Source: Clostridium omnivorum (GTDB lineage Bacteria > Bacillota > Clostridia > Clostridiales > Clostridiaceae). Taken from it: a stretch of DNA of 64,000 nt. Positions 7,780 through 15,824 of the stretch are shown here, piece after piece. Positions within the stretch are counted from its first letter, which is position 1. Every line of letters starts with the position of its first letter. The notes below the pieces were generated by a model, which made no database searches, had not been told where the DNA came from, and was given only the letters and a program-made list of their open reading frames with translations. The DNA lies in NCBI RefSeq assembly GCF_026012015.1, contig NZ_BRXR01000001.1, positions 714,001 through 778,000 of the forward strand, in the 5' to 3' direction. Made by a program: the position numbers and the translations under genes.

Positions 7780-9702
7780 ATGAAAGAAAATTCTGGTAGA
7801 GAATTTTTTGAACAGGCTAGAAAGCTTGGACTTAAAGAATACAACAAAAATATTTCAAGAGGTGAAATTGGTTATCTCACATCTCTTGAAGGAATAGTTA
7901 AAAATACAGAAATAGTATCCCATGTTGATTTGGGCTTAATTGAAATACCCTTAAAAAAAATTATTGGAACCTATACGCATTTGAGAAGCTTATCCTTTGC
8001 TAAAAACTTTATGCCTATCATAGAAGCAGGTACTGAATTTGAAAAAAAATGGTCTGCACTCTGTGAAGCACATCTGGATGAAGGTATTAAACATTCAATT
8101 AAGGTATATGAATATATGAACTTCTTTTACGTGATAGAAGGTAATAAACGGGTAAGTGTTTTGAAATTTTTCGATGCCTATTCAATATCTGCTAAAGTTA
8201 CTAGACTTATACCTAAAAAGGATGAAGCAAATAAAGATATACGCATTTATTACGAATTCTTAGAGTTTAATAAAATAACGGGTCTCAACTCTATTTGGTT
8301 TTCATCAGAGGGCAGCTTTAAAACTTTGCTTCACTATTTGGATCAGTTAGACCCTAATATATCAGACTTTCATGATAAATATAAATATTTTGAAGTATAT
8401 ATATACAATAGTTTTAGAGATATTTACCTAAATGCAGGTGGTGATGAGTTACCTATTACTACCGGTGATGCTTTCTTAGAGTATATTAAAATTTATGGTC
8501 TTCCACATAAAATAAATTCAGATGATCTTTCCTCAAGTATGAAAGAATTTATTAAAGAACTGGCAGCCCTAAATAACAGTAAAGAAATAGATATTCTCAC
8601 GTCTCCATTGGAGAATTCTCAAAACAGGATGCTTTCTACTCTAACCTCTTTAGTTATACCTAAGAAAAAACTAAGAGTTGCATTTGCATATGCAAGAAAA
8701 ATAGAGAGTTCTGGATGGACTTATGCTCATGAACTAGGAAGGCGGCATATTGAAAAGGTGCTGCGTGATCAAGTATCAACTACTTATGTAGAAAATGTCC
8801 CTGAAGATGAAAGAGCATATGACGTATTCGAAATTCTTGCAGAAAGCGGCTATGATATTATCTTCACTACAAGCCCTATTTATTTTAATGCTACTTTAAA
8901 ATGTTCCTTGGAGTATCCACATGTTAAATTTTTTAACTGCTCTGGAGCAAATCCATATACTCATGTAAGTAACTATTATGGTCGTACTTATGAGCCTAGG
9001 TTTTTAACAGGAATTATAGCAGGAGCAATGACTCAAAGGAACATTTTGGGATATGTTGGTACTAGTGTTAATCCTGAAGTTATAAGTTCAATAAATGCCT
9101 TTGCTCTTGGAGCAAAAATGGTTAATCCCTATGCTAAAGTCAAGGTAGCGTGGACAAATGAATGGAACAGCAGAATAAAATTCAATGATGCAGGTAATAA
9201 ACTGATTAAACTAGGTGCAGACATCATTTGCAATAGAACATTAGATGTACCCCATCCAGTATCCACTGACTATGGTGTTTATTCGATGCTCTGCAGCATT
9301 GATAAAAAACGTGGAGTTCCTGATAAATATTTAGCTACTCCTATATGGAATTGGGGAATATTCTATGAAAAAATACTTAGAAACATTTTAAACGATACCT
9401 TTAAGACCATAGTTGATATGTTTAGTAGTAATTCGCAGCTTATAAACTTTTGGTGGGGCATAGATACTGGTGTGGTAGATATCTTTTACTCTGATGAGGA
9501 AGTTCCTAAAGATACTCAAAAGCTAGTAAACCTTTTAAAAACTATGATAATAACAGGTGCTTACCATCCATTTACAGGTCCTATTTTAGATCAGCAAGGA
9601 AATATAAGAATAAGCCCAAATGAATCAGCCTCACATGAAGAAATTTTGTCAATGAACTGGTTTGTAGACAATGTTATAGTAGAAGATTACAATAATCAAT
9701 AA
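7780..9702 (+). CDS. ParB-like N-domain fused to a BMP/PnrA-like ligand-binding domain, no signal peptide
   Basis: 640 residues. The N-terminal third (about 50-150) reads like a ParB/sulfiredoxin-like fold: IEIPLKKIIGTYTHLRS, then VIEGNKRVSVLKFFDA in the place of the ParB GxRR box. The C-terminal half (about 298-600) resembles BMP (Bmp/Med/PnrA) nucleoside-binding proteins: LRVAFAYARKIESSGWTYAHELGRRH, YDIIFTTSPIYFNATL, GRTYEPRFLTGIIAG. PnrA proteins are normally lipoproteins feeding an ABC importer. Here there is no signal sequence or lipobox and no importer gene nearby, so an intracellular sensor role is more likely. GAGGTG precedes the ATG. The BMP assignment is good; the ParB assignment is weaker. 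Confidence 0.85.
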   Translation: MKENSGREFFEQARKLGLKEYNKNISRGEIGYLTSLEGIVKNTEIVSHVDLGLIEIPLKKIIGTYTHLRSLSFAKNFMPIIEAGTEFEKKWSALCEAHLDEGIKHSIKVYEYMNFFYVIEGNKRVSVLKFFDAYSISAKVTRLIPKKDEANKDIRIYYEFLEFNKITGLNSIWFSSEGSFKTLLHYLDQLDPNISDFHDKYKYFEVYIYNSFRDIYLNAGGDELPITTGDAFLEYIKIYGLPHKINSDDLSSSMKEFIKELAALNNSKEIDILTSPLENSQNRMLSTLTSLVIPKKKLRVAFAYARKIESSGWTYAHELGRRHIEKVLRDQVSTTYVENVPEDERAYDVFEILAESGYDIIFTTSPIYFNATLKCSLEYPHVKFFNCSGANPYTHVSNYYGRTYEPRFLTGIIAGAMTQRNILGYVGTSVNPEVISSINAFALGAKMVNPYAKVKVAWTNEWNSRIKFNDAGNKLIKLGADIICNRTLDVPHPVSTDYGVYSMLCSIDKKRGVPDKYLATPIWNWGIFYEKILRNILNDTFKTIVDMFSSNSQLINFWWGIDTGVVDIFYSDEEVPKDTQKLVNLLKTMIITGAYHPFTGPILDQQGNIRISPNESASHEEILSMNWFVDNVIVEDYNNQ

Positions 9703-9728
9703 TTATTTTTATTTAATCTTATGTAAGT

Positions 9729-9753
9729 AAGGAGTCTCAAACTGAGACTCCTT
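9729..9753. terminator. Hairpin between convergent genes
   Basis: AAGGAGTCTCA and TGAGACTCCTT form an 11-bp stem with an AAC loop. It lies between the BMP-fusion stop and the phosphoesterase stop. The T-tracts are weak on both strands. Confidence 0.6.
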
Positions 9754-9762
9754 ATAAATTAT

Positions 9763-10350
9763 TTAATATTCAACAATATAATATTCAAAGGCATTAACTA
9801 TTTTAGTAGTGCCATGCTGTAGTATTCTTGGTTTTAAACCATAGTTAAGATGCTGATGTCCATGAAAAAAATATTTTGGGGAATACTTGTTAAGCAGATC
9901 ATTAAAGCACTTAAATCCTATATGACATAAATCTTTACCGTCTCCATATCCATAAGAAGGAGAATGGGTAACTAATATATCAAAGCCTTTATTCCACCAT
10001 AACTTAGCTTTTAACTTGAATATTCTTTTCTTCATTTCTTTTTCTGTATATTGATAATTTCCTGCAGCATTATATCTCATACTTCCACCGAGCCCAAGTA
10101 TTCTTACACCTTTATACACTACAAGCTTTCCATCAATGGATTCACAACCCTCAGGCGGACTCTTTAAATATTTTTCATTATGATTTCCCGGAACATAATA
10201 CAAAGGAGCCTTAATCATTGTAACCAAAAAAGATAGGTAGTCCACTTTAAGATCTCCACAAGAAATTATTAAATCTATATCATTAAATTTATCTGGCTGA
10301 AAAAAGTCCCATAAATATGGTGTTTCAACATCAGATACCAGTAAAATCTT
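9763..10350 (-). CDS. Calcineurin-like metallophosphoesterase
   Basis: About 195 residues. Metal-binding motifs appear in order: LLVSDVETP (Asp; the usual DxH reads DVE here), ISCGDLK, VPGNHNEK, VTHSPSYG and FHGHQH. These mark a dinuclear-metal phosphoesterase; the substrate is unknown. An in-frame ATG at 10398 would add 16 residues, but a TATAAT box lies only about 13 bases before it and no ribosome site precedes it. I therefore prefer the TTG at 10348-10350, behind a GTGGGAA stretch, which gives the usual LKILLVSD beginning. The His-to-Glu change in the first motif is notable. Confidence 0.85.
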   Translation of the reverse strand, partial: KILLVSDVETPYLWDFFQPDKFNDIDLIISCGDLKVDYLSFLVTMIKAPLYYVPGNHNEKYLKSPPEGCESIDGKLVVYKGVRILGLGGSMRYNAAGNYQYTEKEMKKRIFKLKAKLWWNKGFDILVTHSPSYGYGDGKDLCHIGFKCFNDLLNKYSPKYFFHGHQHLNYGLKPRILQHGTTKIVNAFEYYIVEY

Positions 10351-10410
10351 CAACTCTATTCCCACTTTCATTTGTTTAATACTTGAAATGGATTTCATAA
10401 ATATATTAAT

Positions 10411-10439
10411 ATTATACCTGTAAAAAGCATATTTACAAA
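10411..10439 (-). promoter_or_regulatory. Probable promoter of the metallophosphoesterase
   Basis: On the minus strand TTTGTA (10434-10439) is followed after 17 bases by TATAAT (10411-10416). Confidence 0.5.
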
Positions 10440-10441
10440 GA

Positions 10442-10469
10442 AAAAAAGTAGAAATAATTCTACTTTTTT
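10442..10469 (-). terminator. Terminator of the membrane protein gene
   Basis: AAAAAAGTAGAA pairs with TTCTACTTTTTT around an ATAA loop, overlapping the end of the gene. On the minus strand a T-rich run follows. Confidence 0.75.
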
Positions 10470-11113
10470 AATCTGCTAATAGCATAATTCAGAGCTAACA
10501 TCCATATCAAATCACTAATAATAGGACTTGGCAATAATTTTATTCCATTTAGCATTAATAATGCTTCAACAATAGTTATTAATGCAGAAACTATAACCAA
10601 TATGAGCCCAGGCTTATTAGCATACTTATTGTCTAGCAGCAGTATTGAACCAAACAATATAAGAGTGTTGATTACTATATATAAACCAAACACAATAATT
10701 TGCCTGTCTAAATACATATTATAACCAAAGTTTGCATCCAGAACTATATAGCAAGGAAGCTTGTAAAGCATAATTGTATAAGCTGCTAAAAATAAAGGCA
10801 GTAAAATAAATATAAAACTAATCTTTATTTTATCATTTCTTGCTAAAATATATAAAATTATAAAAGCTGCCATTGGAAGTGCAATTAAATTTATAAAATA
10901 TACCGATTTAAGAACATAGAGATATTTTATATTTTTTACAGCAAGCATCACAACAAGAGTTATGTATCGCAAAGTCATAGCTAGTAAAATACCTATACTA
11001 AGATATTTTATTTTTAAAGGAGCATACTTGACATTTAATTCTATACCTTTATATAGAATTAGTAATACTACAAGTAGTAAAACCAAGTAAATAAGATATA
11101 ATTGCATATTCAC
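10460..11113 (-). CDS. Hypothetical seven-helix membrane protein
   Basis: 217 residues with about seven hydrophobic segments and short loops. Size and spacing resemble the seven-transmembrane input domains of some sensor kinases, but no kinase or other catalytic domain follows. I do not recognise a named family. It lies between a lipid kinase (upstream, same strand, about 60 bases away) and the phosphoesterase. Its own terminator follows. Confidence 0.7.
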   Translation of the reverse strand: MNMQLYLIYLVLLLVVLLILYKGIELNVKYAPLKIKYLSIGILLAMTLRYITLVVMLAVKNIKYLYVLKSVYFINLIALPMAAFIILYILARNDKIKISFIFILLPLFLAAYTIMLYKLPCYIVLDANFGYNMYLDRQIIVFGLYIVINTLILFGSILLLDNKYANKPGLILVIVSALITIVEALLMLNGIKLLPSPIISDLIWMLALNYAISRLKK

Positions 11114-11173
11114 TCCAAAATAAATTGTTACTACTTATATCTATTATATGAAAATCAAATTTATTCTTATATC

Positions 11174-12058
11174 TTAATCTTTTATTCCAAGTATATCTAG
11201 GCCGCCTTTTACACATTCTATGTGAAGTGGAAAATCAGGACCTCTTTCTCCATCTATATCTGTTACAATATCTTCATTACATATTATATCTAGCTTATCA
11301 GTTTTAAAATAGATAAGGTTATGTACATCTTCTAAATGCTCACCCTTTAGCATCTTAATGAATAAGGAAATCATGTCCTTTATCATCCCAGCTTTAATTA
11401 TAATTACATCGAGATATCCGTCATCTACTATTGACTTATAGGCAAACTTAAGGTTTCCTGCAGTCTGACCGTTAAATATAAGCATTAAATACATCTTGCC
11501 ATCAAAAGTTCGCTCTTCTGATTTTACTTTTACTTTTAACTTTCTAAAGTTAGGCAGCTGTTCTAGTCCCTTAACATAATAAGCAAGCTTCCCAATTGTA
11601 TTTTTTAAGTTTACATCAGTTTTTTGAGATACATCTGTAAATAAGCCTGTACTTGCTACATTTACAAAATATTTGTCATTAATTTTACCAATGTCAACAG
11701 TTTTTTTGGTGCTTGTCAATATTTGTTCACATGCTCTTTCAATATCCTGTGGCATACCAATAAACTTAGCAAAGTCATTAGCAGTTCCTACTGGTAGTAT
11801 AGCTACAGGTAACTCTATATTTAATTCCTTCATGTGATTTACAACATTATCCACGGTTCCATCTCCACCAGCTATAAGCACATATGAATAACCTTCATCT
11901 ATATCTTCAAAAGCCTTGGTTAAACCATATTCCATATTAATTCTATAAGGTATCACCGTATAACCATATTTTTGATGAACCATAATTACTTTGTCTATAT
12001 CTGCTATAATTGCATTTTCTCCCGAATACGGATTATAAATAAACTTTACCTTATTCAT
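11174..12058 (-). CDS. Diacylglycerol/lipid kinase, DagK/YegS family
   Basis: 294 residues from MNKVKFIYNPYSGE. The nucleotide-binding motif is VLIAGGDGTVDNVVNHM. LPVGTANDFAKFIGMP is the conserved segment after it, and TVDIGKINDKYFVNVASTGLF and DDGYLDVIIIK follow, as in the DAGK catalytic family. It probably phosphorylates diacylglycerol or a related lipid, recycling it to phosphatidic acid. An upstream in-frame ATG (12071-12073) overlaps the GGGAGAG ribosome site, so the ATG at 12056-12058 is the better start. Phosphatidylserine synthase is encoded nearby at 13690, another phospholipid gene, though not in the same operon. Confidence 0.9.
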   Translation of the reverse strand: MNKVKFIYNPYSGENAIIADIDKVIMVHQKYGYTVIPYRINMEYGLTKAFEDIDEGYSYVLIAGGDGTVDNVVNHMKELNIELPVAILPVGTANDFAKFIGMPQDIERACEQILTSTKKTVDIGKINDKYFVNVASTGLFTDVSQKTDVNLKNTIGKLAYYVKGLEQLPNFRKLKVKVKSEERTFDGKMYLMLIFNGQTAGNLKFAYKSIVDDGYLDVIIIKAGMIKDMISLFIKMLKGEHLEDVHNLIYFKTDKLDIICNEDIVTDIDGERGPDFPLHIECVKGGLDILGIKD

Positions 12059-12120
12059 ATCAAACTCTCCCATTGAACTATTTAATCATAAATCAATCCT
12101 ATTATACCACTTTATATGAC

Positions 12121-12154
12121 AAATCCACAAGAATTACTAAATTCTTGTGGATTT
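12121..12154. terminator. Strong hairpin between the CBS and lipid kinase genes
   Basis: A perfect 15-bp stem AAATCCACAAGAATT / AATTCTTGTGGATTT with an ACTA loop lies just after the CBS-protein stop on the minus strand. Confidence 0.7.
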
Positions 12155-12167
12155 AGATTATTTTTTA

Positions 12168-12596
12168 TTAAATATTAGGGCTGCTGGGCTCAGAAATGCT
12201 GCTTAGTGCATTTCCTGCATCATCAACAAGCTTTGTTTCAACTGCTAAGTCTCCTAAAGCAACTATTCCAACAATATTTCCATTTTCAACTATAGGAAGT
12301 CTTCTTATTTGTCTTTCACTCATTATTCTAGCAGCATCATGAATATCCATATCTAAATTTCCTACTACAGGATTTGATGACATTATATCTCTTACAGTTT
12401 GACTGTGGGTATTTCCGCCTTGGGCTACAGATCTAAGAGCTATATCTCTATCAGTAATGATTCCTATGCATTTTTCTCCATCACATACAGGTATAGAACC
12501 TACATTGTGTTCATTCATTAGCTGAGCCGCACGTTCAACTGAATCTGTAGAATTTAATGTAGCCACATCTTTAGTCATTATATCTCTTACTTTCAT
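12168..12596 (-). CDS. Stand-alone CBS-pair protein
   Basis: 142 residues made almost wholly of two CBS motifs: KVRDIMTKDVATLN to DRDIALRSVAQ (about 1-60) and VRDIMSSNPVVGN to GDLAVETKL (about 65-128). CBS pairs bind adenine nucleotides or related ligands and regulate partner proteins. This type (MxxxDIM, GIITDRDIALR) is common as a stress-type single-module protein in Firmicutes. AAGGAGGGTG precedes the ATG. The partner is not apparent from the context. Confidence 0.92.
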   Translation of the reverse strand: MKVRDIMTKDVATLNSTDSVERAAQLMNEHNVGSIPVCDGEKCIGIITDRDIALRSVAQGGNTHSQTVRDIMSSNPVVGNLDMDIHDAARIMSERQIRRLPIVENGNIVGIVALGDLAVETKLVDDAGNALSSISEPSSPNI

Positions 12597-12716
12597 AAAA
12601 CACCCTCCTTAAACAGTTATCAAAGATTTCTATCCTTCAATTTTCATATTTATTTTTAACAACCAAGGTGTATTTTATGTTAGTATATATTTCATTATAA
12701 GAGAAACAAAACCATG

Positions 12717-13409
12717 TTAAGAAGCTTTTTTATAGCTGCGATATGACATAACTGCAATGAATGCAACTATACATACTGGTGCCACAAATTTAAGTATAGA
12801 AGGATGCTGCATGTTATGTCCTACATAGGAATATGCTATCATTTCAGGCAAAATTCCTATTAAAGTACCTAAAATAAAGTCTCTGTACCTCATTTTTGTA
12901 AGCCCAGCTGCATAACTAAGAGGATCATAGGGAAATATAGTTGATAATCTCATTAGCAGCATAATTCTAAATCCATGCTGTTCAATACTATTGTCCAGCT
13001 TTAGCGCCTTTTCTCCCAGGATCTTTTCTACAAAAGACTTTCCAAGCATACGTGCTAAATAAAAAGCTAAGGTTCCAGCAAAAAAACAGCTTACCATACT
13101 TAAAAAAGTAGCTTTTACTGGGCCAAAAATATTGCCCGCCATGATGGAAAGTAATGAAGCCGGAACCACTAACACCACAGGTTTTAATGAATATATAAGA
13201 ACAAAAACCACCGCTGCAAATGGTCCATAGCTTATTATAAATCTTCTAAGATTATGTACATTAATAATTTTTTTAAAACTGTGTACATTAATAAATCTCA
13301 TTCCTGGCCTTCGAGTAAAAATAAAAAAGAATATAGCTGCAATAATTAAAATAAATACTATATATTTAAAATATTTACCCTTTAAATCCTTCTTGCTAGT
13401 TTTGTCCAT
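12717..13409 (-). CDS. TVP38/TMEM64-family (DedA-like) membrane protein
   Basis: 230 residues with about six membrane segments. The VTT/SNARE-associated core is visible: PVVLVVPASLLSIMAGNIFG, FFAGTLAFYLARMLGK, LLMRLSTIFPYDPLSYAAGLTKM and FILGTLIGILPEM. Members act in lipid scrambling or flipping and envelope homeostasis. The re-entrant loop F/PxDxxxYxxGL is present as FPYDPLSYAAGL. The neighbourhood also holds a lipid kinase and pssA, consistent with a membrane-lipid role but not proof of one. Confidence 0.9.
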   Translation of the reverse strand: MDKTSKKDLKGKYFKYIVFILIIAAIFFFIFTRRPGMRFINVHSFKKIINVHNLRRFIISYGPFAAVVFVLIYSLKPVVLVVPASLLSIMAGNIFGPVKATFLSMVSCFFAGTLAFYLARMLGKSFVEKILGEKALKLDNSIEQHGFRIMLLMRLSTIFPYDPLSYAAGLTKMRYRDFILGTLIGILPEMIAYSYVGHNMQHPSILKFVAPVCIVAFIAVMSYRSYKKAS

Positions 13410-13562
13410 CTACTCAATCCTCATCTCTTCAAATATGATTATATTATATTAAACATTGTCTTCATAATACAACAATAAATATAAATTATTTTAAATAAAC
13501 TTAGTGGATAACGTACTTATAAATATTTTATTAAAAAAACTATTAAATATTCTATAGAAATA

Positions 13563-13571
13563 TGCTATAAT
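13563..13571 (+). promoter_or_regulatory. Extended -10 promoter of pssA
   Basis: TGCTATAAT is an extended -10 box. No good -35 box is seen 17 bases upstream. Transcription would start near 13578 and give a leader of about 110 bases that contains the entangled repeats. Confidence 0.6.
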
Positions 13572-13602
13572 ATATTAACTGGTCTAATTTATATATAATA
13601 AA

Positions 13603-13666
13603 TATCTGTTTAATGCTTAAAATAATCAATAACAGATACTATTCTGCTTTGATTGTATTTAAGCAT
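13603..13666 (+). promoter_or_regulatory. Structured pssA leader with two entangled inverted repeats
   Basis: TATCTGTT (13603-13610) is complementary to AACAGATA (13631-13638). ATGCTTAAA (13613-13621) pairs with TTTAAGCAT (13658-13666), and AATCAA (13624-13629) with TTGATT (13649-13654), making a 15-bp stem with a 2x3 internal loop. The order a-b-a'-b' means the two helices interlock as a pseudoknot or are alternatives. The structure ends about 10 bases before the pssA ribosome site. No known riboswitch class is recognised. Confidence 0.5.
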
Positions 13667-13689
13667 ATAATATTTTAGGAGTGATTTTA

Positions 13690-14202
13690 ATGGCTAAAAG
13701 TACTGTGCCGAATCTGTTTACTTTCGCAAATTTAGCATGTGGCATACTTTCTCTTATCATGACATTTAACGGTAACTATACATGGGCTTGTTTATTTATA
13801 ATTATTGCTGGATTAATAGATAGATATGATGGTAGAGTAGCAAGATTTCTTCAAGTTTCTAGTGACATCGGTAAAGAATTGGATTCATTAGCTGACTTAG
13901 TATCTTTTGGAGTAGCACCTTCAATTTTATTATTTAGTCTTTATAATTTTATGAGTTTCGGGATCATAGGATACTTCCTTGTAGTAATATTTCCAATAGC
14001 TGGTGCATACAGACTTGCCAGATATAACAGTACACAATTTAACAATATATTTATGGGTGTACCAATAACAATCGCTGGTGTTCTTCTAGCATTATATGGC
14101 TTAATAACTATTAATCATAATTTAAATCCTGGACTTACAGTTATTCTTATGTTGCTTTTATCTTATTTAATGATAAGTAAACTTCAAATAAAAAAAATAT
14201 AA
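13690..14202 (+). CDS. pssA: CDP-diacylglycerol-serine O-phosphatidyltransferase
   Basis: 170 residues with about six membrane segments. The CDP-alcohol phosphatidyltransferase signature is complete: DRYDGRVARF, then GKELDSLADLVSFG, matching D-x2-DG-x2-AR-x(8)-G-x3-D-x3-D. NLFTFANLACG at the N-terminus and FGVAPS after the motif are typical of the Gram-positive PssA subclass, which makes phosphatidylserine from CDP-diacylglycerol and L-serine. The ATG at 13690 follows AGGAG by eight bases; an earlier in-frame GTG lies within the ribosome site. No psd gene is adjacent. Confidence 0.93.
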   Translation: MAKSTVPNLFTFANLACGILSLIMTFNGNYTWACLFIIIAGLIDRYDGRVARFLQVSSDIGKELDSLADLVSFGVAPSILLFSLYNFMSFGIIGYFLVVIFPIAGAYRLARYNSTQFNNIFMGVPITIAGVLLALYGLITINHNLNPGLTVILMLLLSYLMISKLQIKKI

Positions 14203-14215
14203 AGAGAAATATATT

Positions 14216-14243
14216 AAACCTCTGTGTACATTCACAGAGGTTT
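14216..14243. terminator. Bidirectional terminator after pssA
   Basis: AAACCTCTGTG pairs with CACAGAGGTTT and is followed by T residues. It serves pssA and the convergent small gene. Confidence 0.85.
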
Positions 14244-14573
14244 TTAATCTTCCAATTTTAACTCTTCATCAATTTCAGTTAATATATGTTTTGCTTCTAG
14301 CTTACATTTTATAACTTCAGCTTTTACATTACAGTAATCTGTATAAGTACAGGCTGCGCTATCTAGTACGATAATTATTCTGTCTATTATCTCCCCTACT
14401 TCTTCTGCTCTTTCTATTGCTTCCTTAACATCCTTTTTTTTTGCTATGGCAATTTTGTTTAATTCATCCGCTCCTCCAATAAGCAATCTATAGGAATTCG
14501 TAAGTGAATTTAAAAGCAGCACTAAATTATTCAAATCAGCATAGTATTCTTGAATAAGTTTTCTTCGTCCCAC
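14244..14573 (-). CDS. Hypothetical 109-residue helical protein
   Basis: Mostly charged, predicted alpha-helical and without membrane segments; coiled-coil character is likely in the middle (AKKKDVKEAIERAEEVGEII). I do not recognise a family. The start is a GTG with AAAGGGTG eight bases upstream, which supports real translation. It ends inside the pssA terminator and is followed upstream by the antiporter gene on the same strand, about 70 bases away. Confidence 0.7.
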   Translation of the reverse strand: MGRRKLIQEYYADLNNLVLLLNSLTNSYRLLIGGADELNKIAIAKKKDVKEAIERAEEVGEIIDRIIIVLDSAACTYTDYCNVKAEVIKCKLEAKHILTEIDEELKLED

Positions 14574-14641
14574 TTAATCACCCTTTAATTTTGATGTCAT
14601 AATATTTATATTTTGCATTTTAACTATTTATTCTTAAAATA

Positions 14642-15688
14642 CTAGGATATATGATAATATGCCAAGGTAATCATTATATATATTGCAATCAAAATAGCTC
14701 CTTCAAGCCAATAGGTTTTACCATCTTGAAATACAAAGAAAGACATCCCTACTGCAATTATACTTATAATAATTTGAAAAGTTGAAAATATAAAGGTCAT
14801 TGGTACTCCAGAAAAATAAGCAAACATAACTAATAGAGGAGTAACAAATAAAGAGATTTGTATACTTGAACCTATGGCTATTTCAAGACTTAGGTTCACC
14901 TTATTTTTTAAGGCACTCATTATCGCAGAAACATTTTCACCAATATTCCCCAGTATAGGTATCAGTATTATTCCTAAAAACTCTTGAGATACATTATAGG
15001 TATTTATTAATTCTTTCATACTTGTAATGAGCCTTTCGCTTAAAAAAAATAATATTATGGAGCATAATATTAGGCCGATTACAATAAATTTAGGACTTTT
15101 ACTTTTATCCTCTCCAAGTTCTTCCTTATCCTCACTAACTATAAAAAGATTGCTATGCGTATAAAGAGAAAAAATAAGACCTAAAACATAAATTAATACT
15201 AATACTAAAGAAACCTTTAGGCTTATGGATATCATAACTGAATTTTTAAGATTAGCATACCTATTGAGAGAAGCCATAACTACTAATGCTGACATTGCAA
15301 GCAGCAGCATATTGAAATTGGTTCTTGCAACAATCTTGTTAAATTTTTGATCTCTATATTTAATTCCTCCAAAGAATATTGAAATTCCAAGTACTAAAAG
15401 CATATTGCTTATTATAGAACCAATTAATGCGGATTTCACCATTGGAATCATACCTAATTGAATGGACCACAAGCCCATCATTAGTTCAGGAAAATTCCCA
15501 ATGGTGGCCGCTAGAAGACCGCCTTTCTTATCTCCTATATATTGCGATATTTCAGAAGTAAAATCTCCAAGCAAAATAGCTAAGGGAATAACAGCTAGAG
15601 AATACAGCACAGTGTTTAAAATATTATATGGTGTGCTTATAAAAGTTAAAATCATAGATAGTATTAAGAACAGATACGTCTTTTTCAT
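14642..15688 (-). CDS. Ca2+/H+ antiporter, CaCA superfamily (CAX type)
   Basis: 348 residues from MKKTYLFLIL, with about eleven membrane segments. Both alpha-repeats are visible: GGLLAATIGNFPELMMGLWSI with GSIISNMLLVLG, and IPILGNIGENVSAIMSALKN with IAIGSSIQISLF. The acidic residues in GNFPE and GNIGE are the cation-site Glu residues of CAX/VCX1 exchangers. The protein probably extrudes Ca2+ using the proton gradient. An ATG 15 bases upstream lies before the AGGTG ribosome site, so I use the inner ATG at 15686-15688. Confidence 0.92.
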   Translation of the reverse strand: MKKTYLFLILSMILTFISTPYNILNTVLYSLAVIPLAILLGDFTSEISQYIGDKKGGLLAATIGNFPELMMGLWSIQLGMIPMVKSALIGSIISNMLLVLGISIFFGGIKYRDQKFNKIVARTNFNMLLLAMSALVVMASLNRYANLKNSVMISISLKVSLVLVLIYVLGLIFSLYTHSNLFIVSEDKEELGEDKSKSPKFIVIGLILCSIILFFLSERLITSMKELINTYNVSQEFLGIILIPILGNIGENVSAIMSALKNKVNLSLEIAIGSSIQISLFVTPLLVMFAYFSGVPMTFIFSTFQIIISIIAVGMSFFVFQDGKTYWLEGAILIAIYIMITLAYYHIS

Positions 15689-15776
15689 AATACACCTGCA
15701 CATTTTTTATCTTAATCTCTTTAATAATCTATTCATCACCCATTAATATGTTACAGTTACTTTTATGGGCAAAATA

Positions 15777-15815
15777 AAAGAACCATAATCAGCAGTTTGC
15801 CATCATGATTCTTTT
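15777..15815 (-). terminator. Terminator of the serine dehydratase operon
   Basis: On the minus strand AAAAGAATCATGAT pairs with ATTATGGTTCTTTT, with G-U pairs at the mismatched places, and a T-rich stretch follows. Because it pairs better on the minus strand it belongs to sdaAA. Confidence 0.7.
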
Positions 15816-15824
15816 TTCTATATT

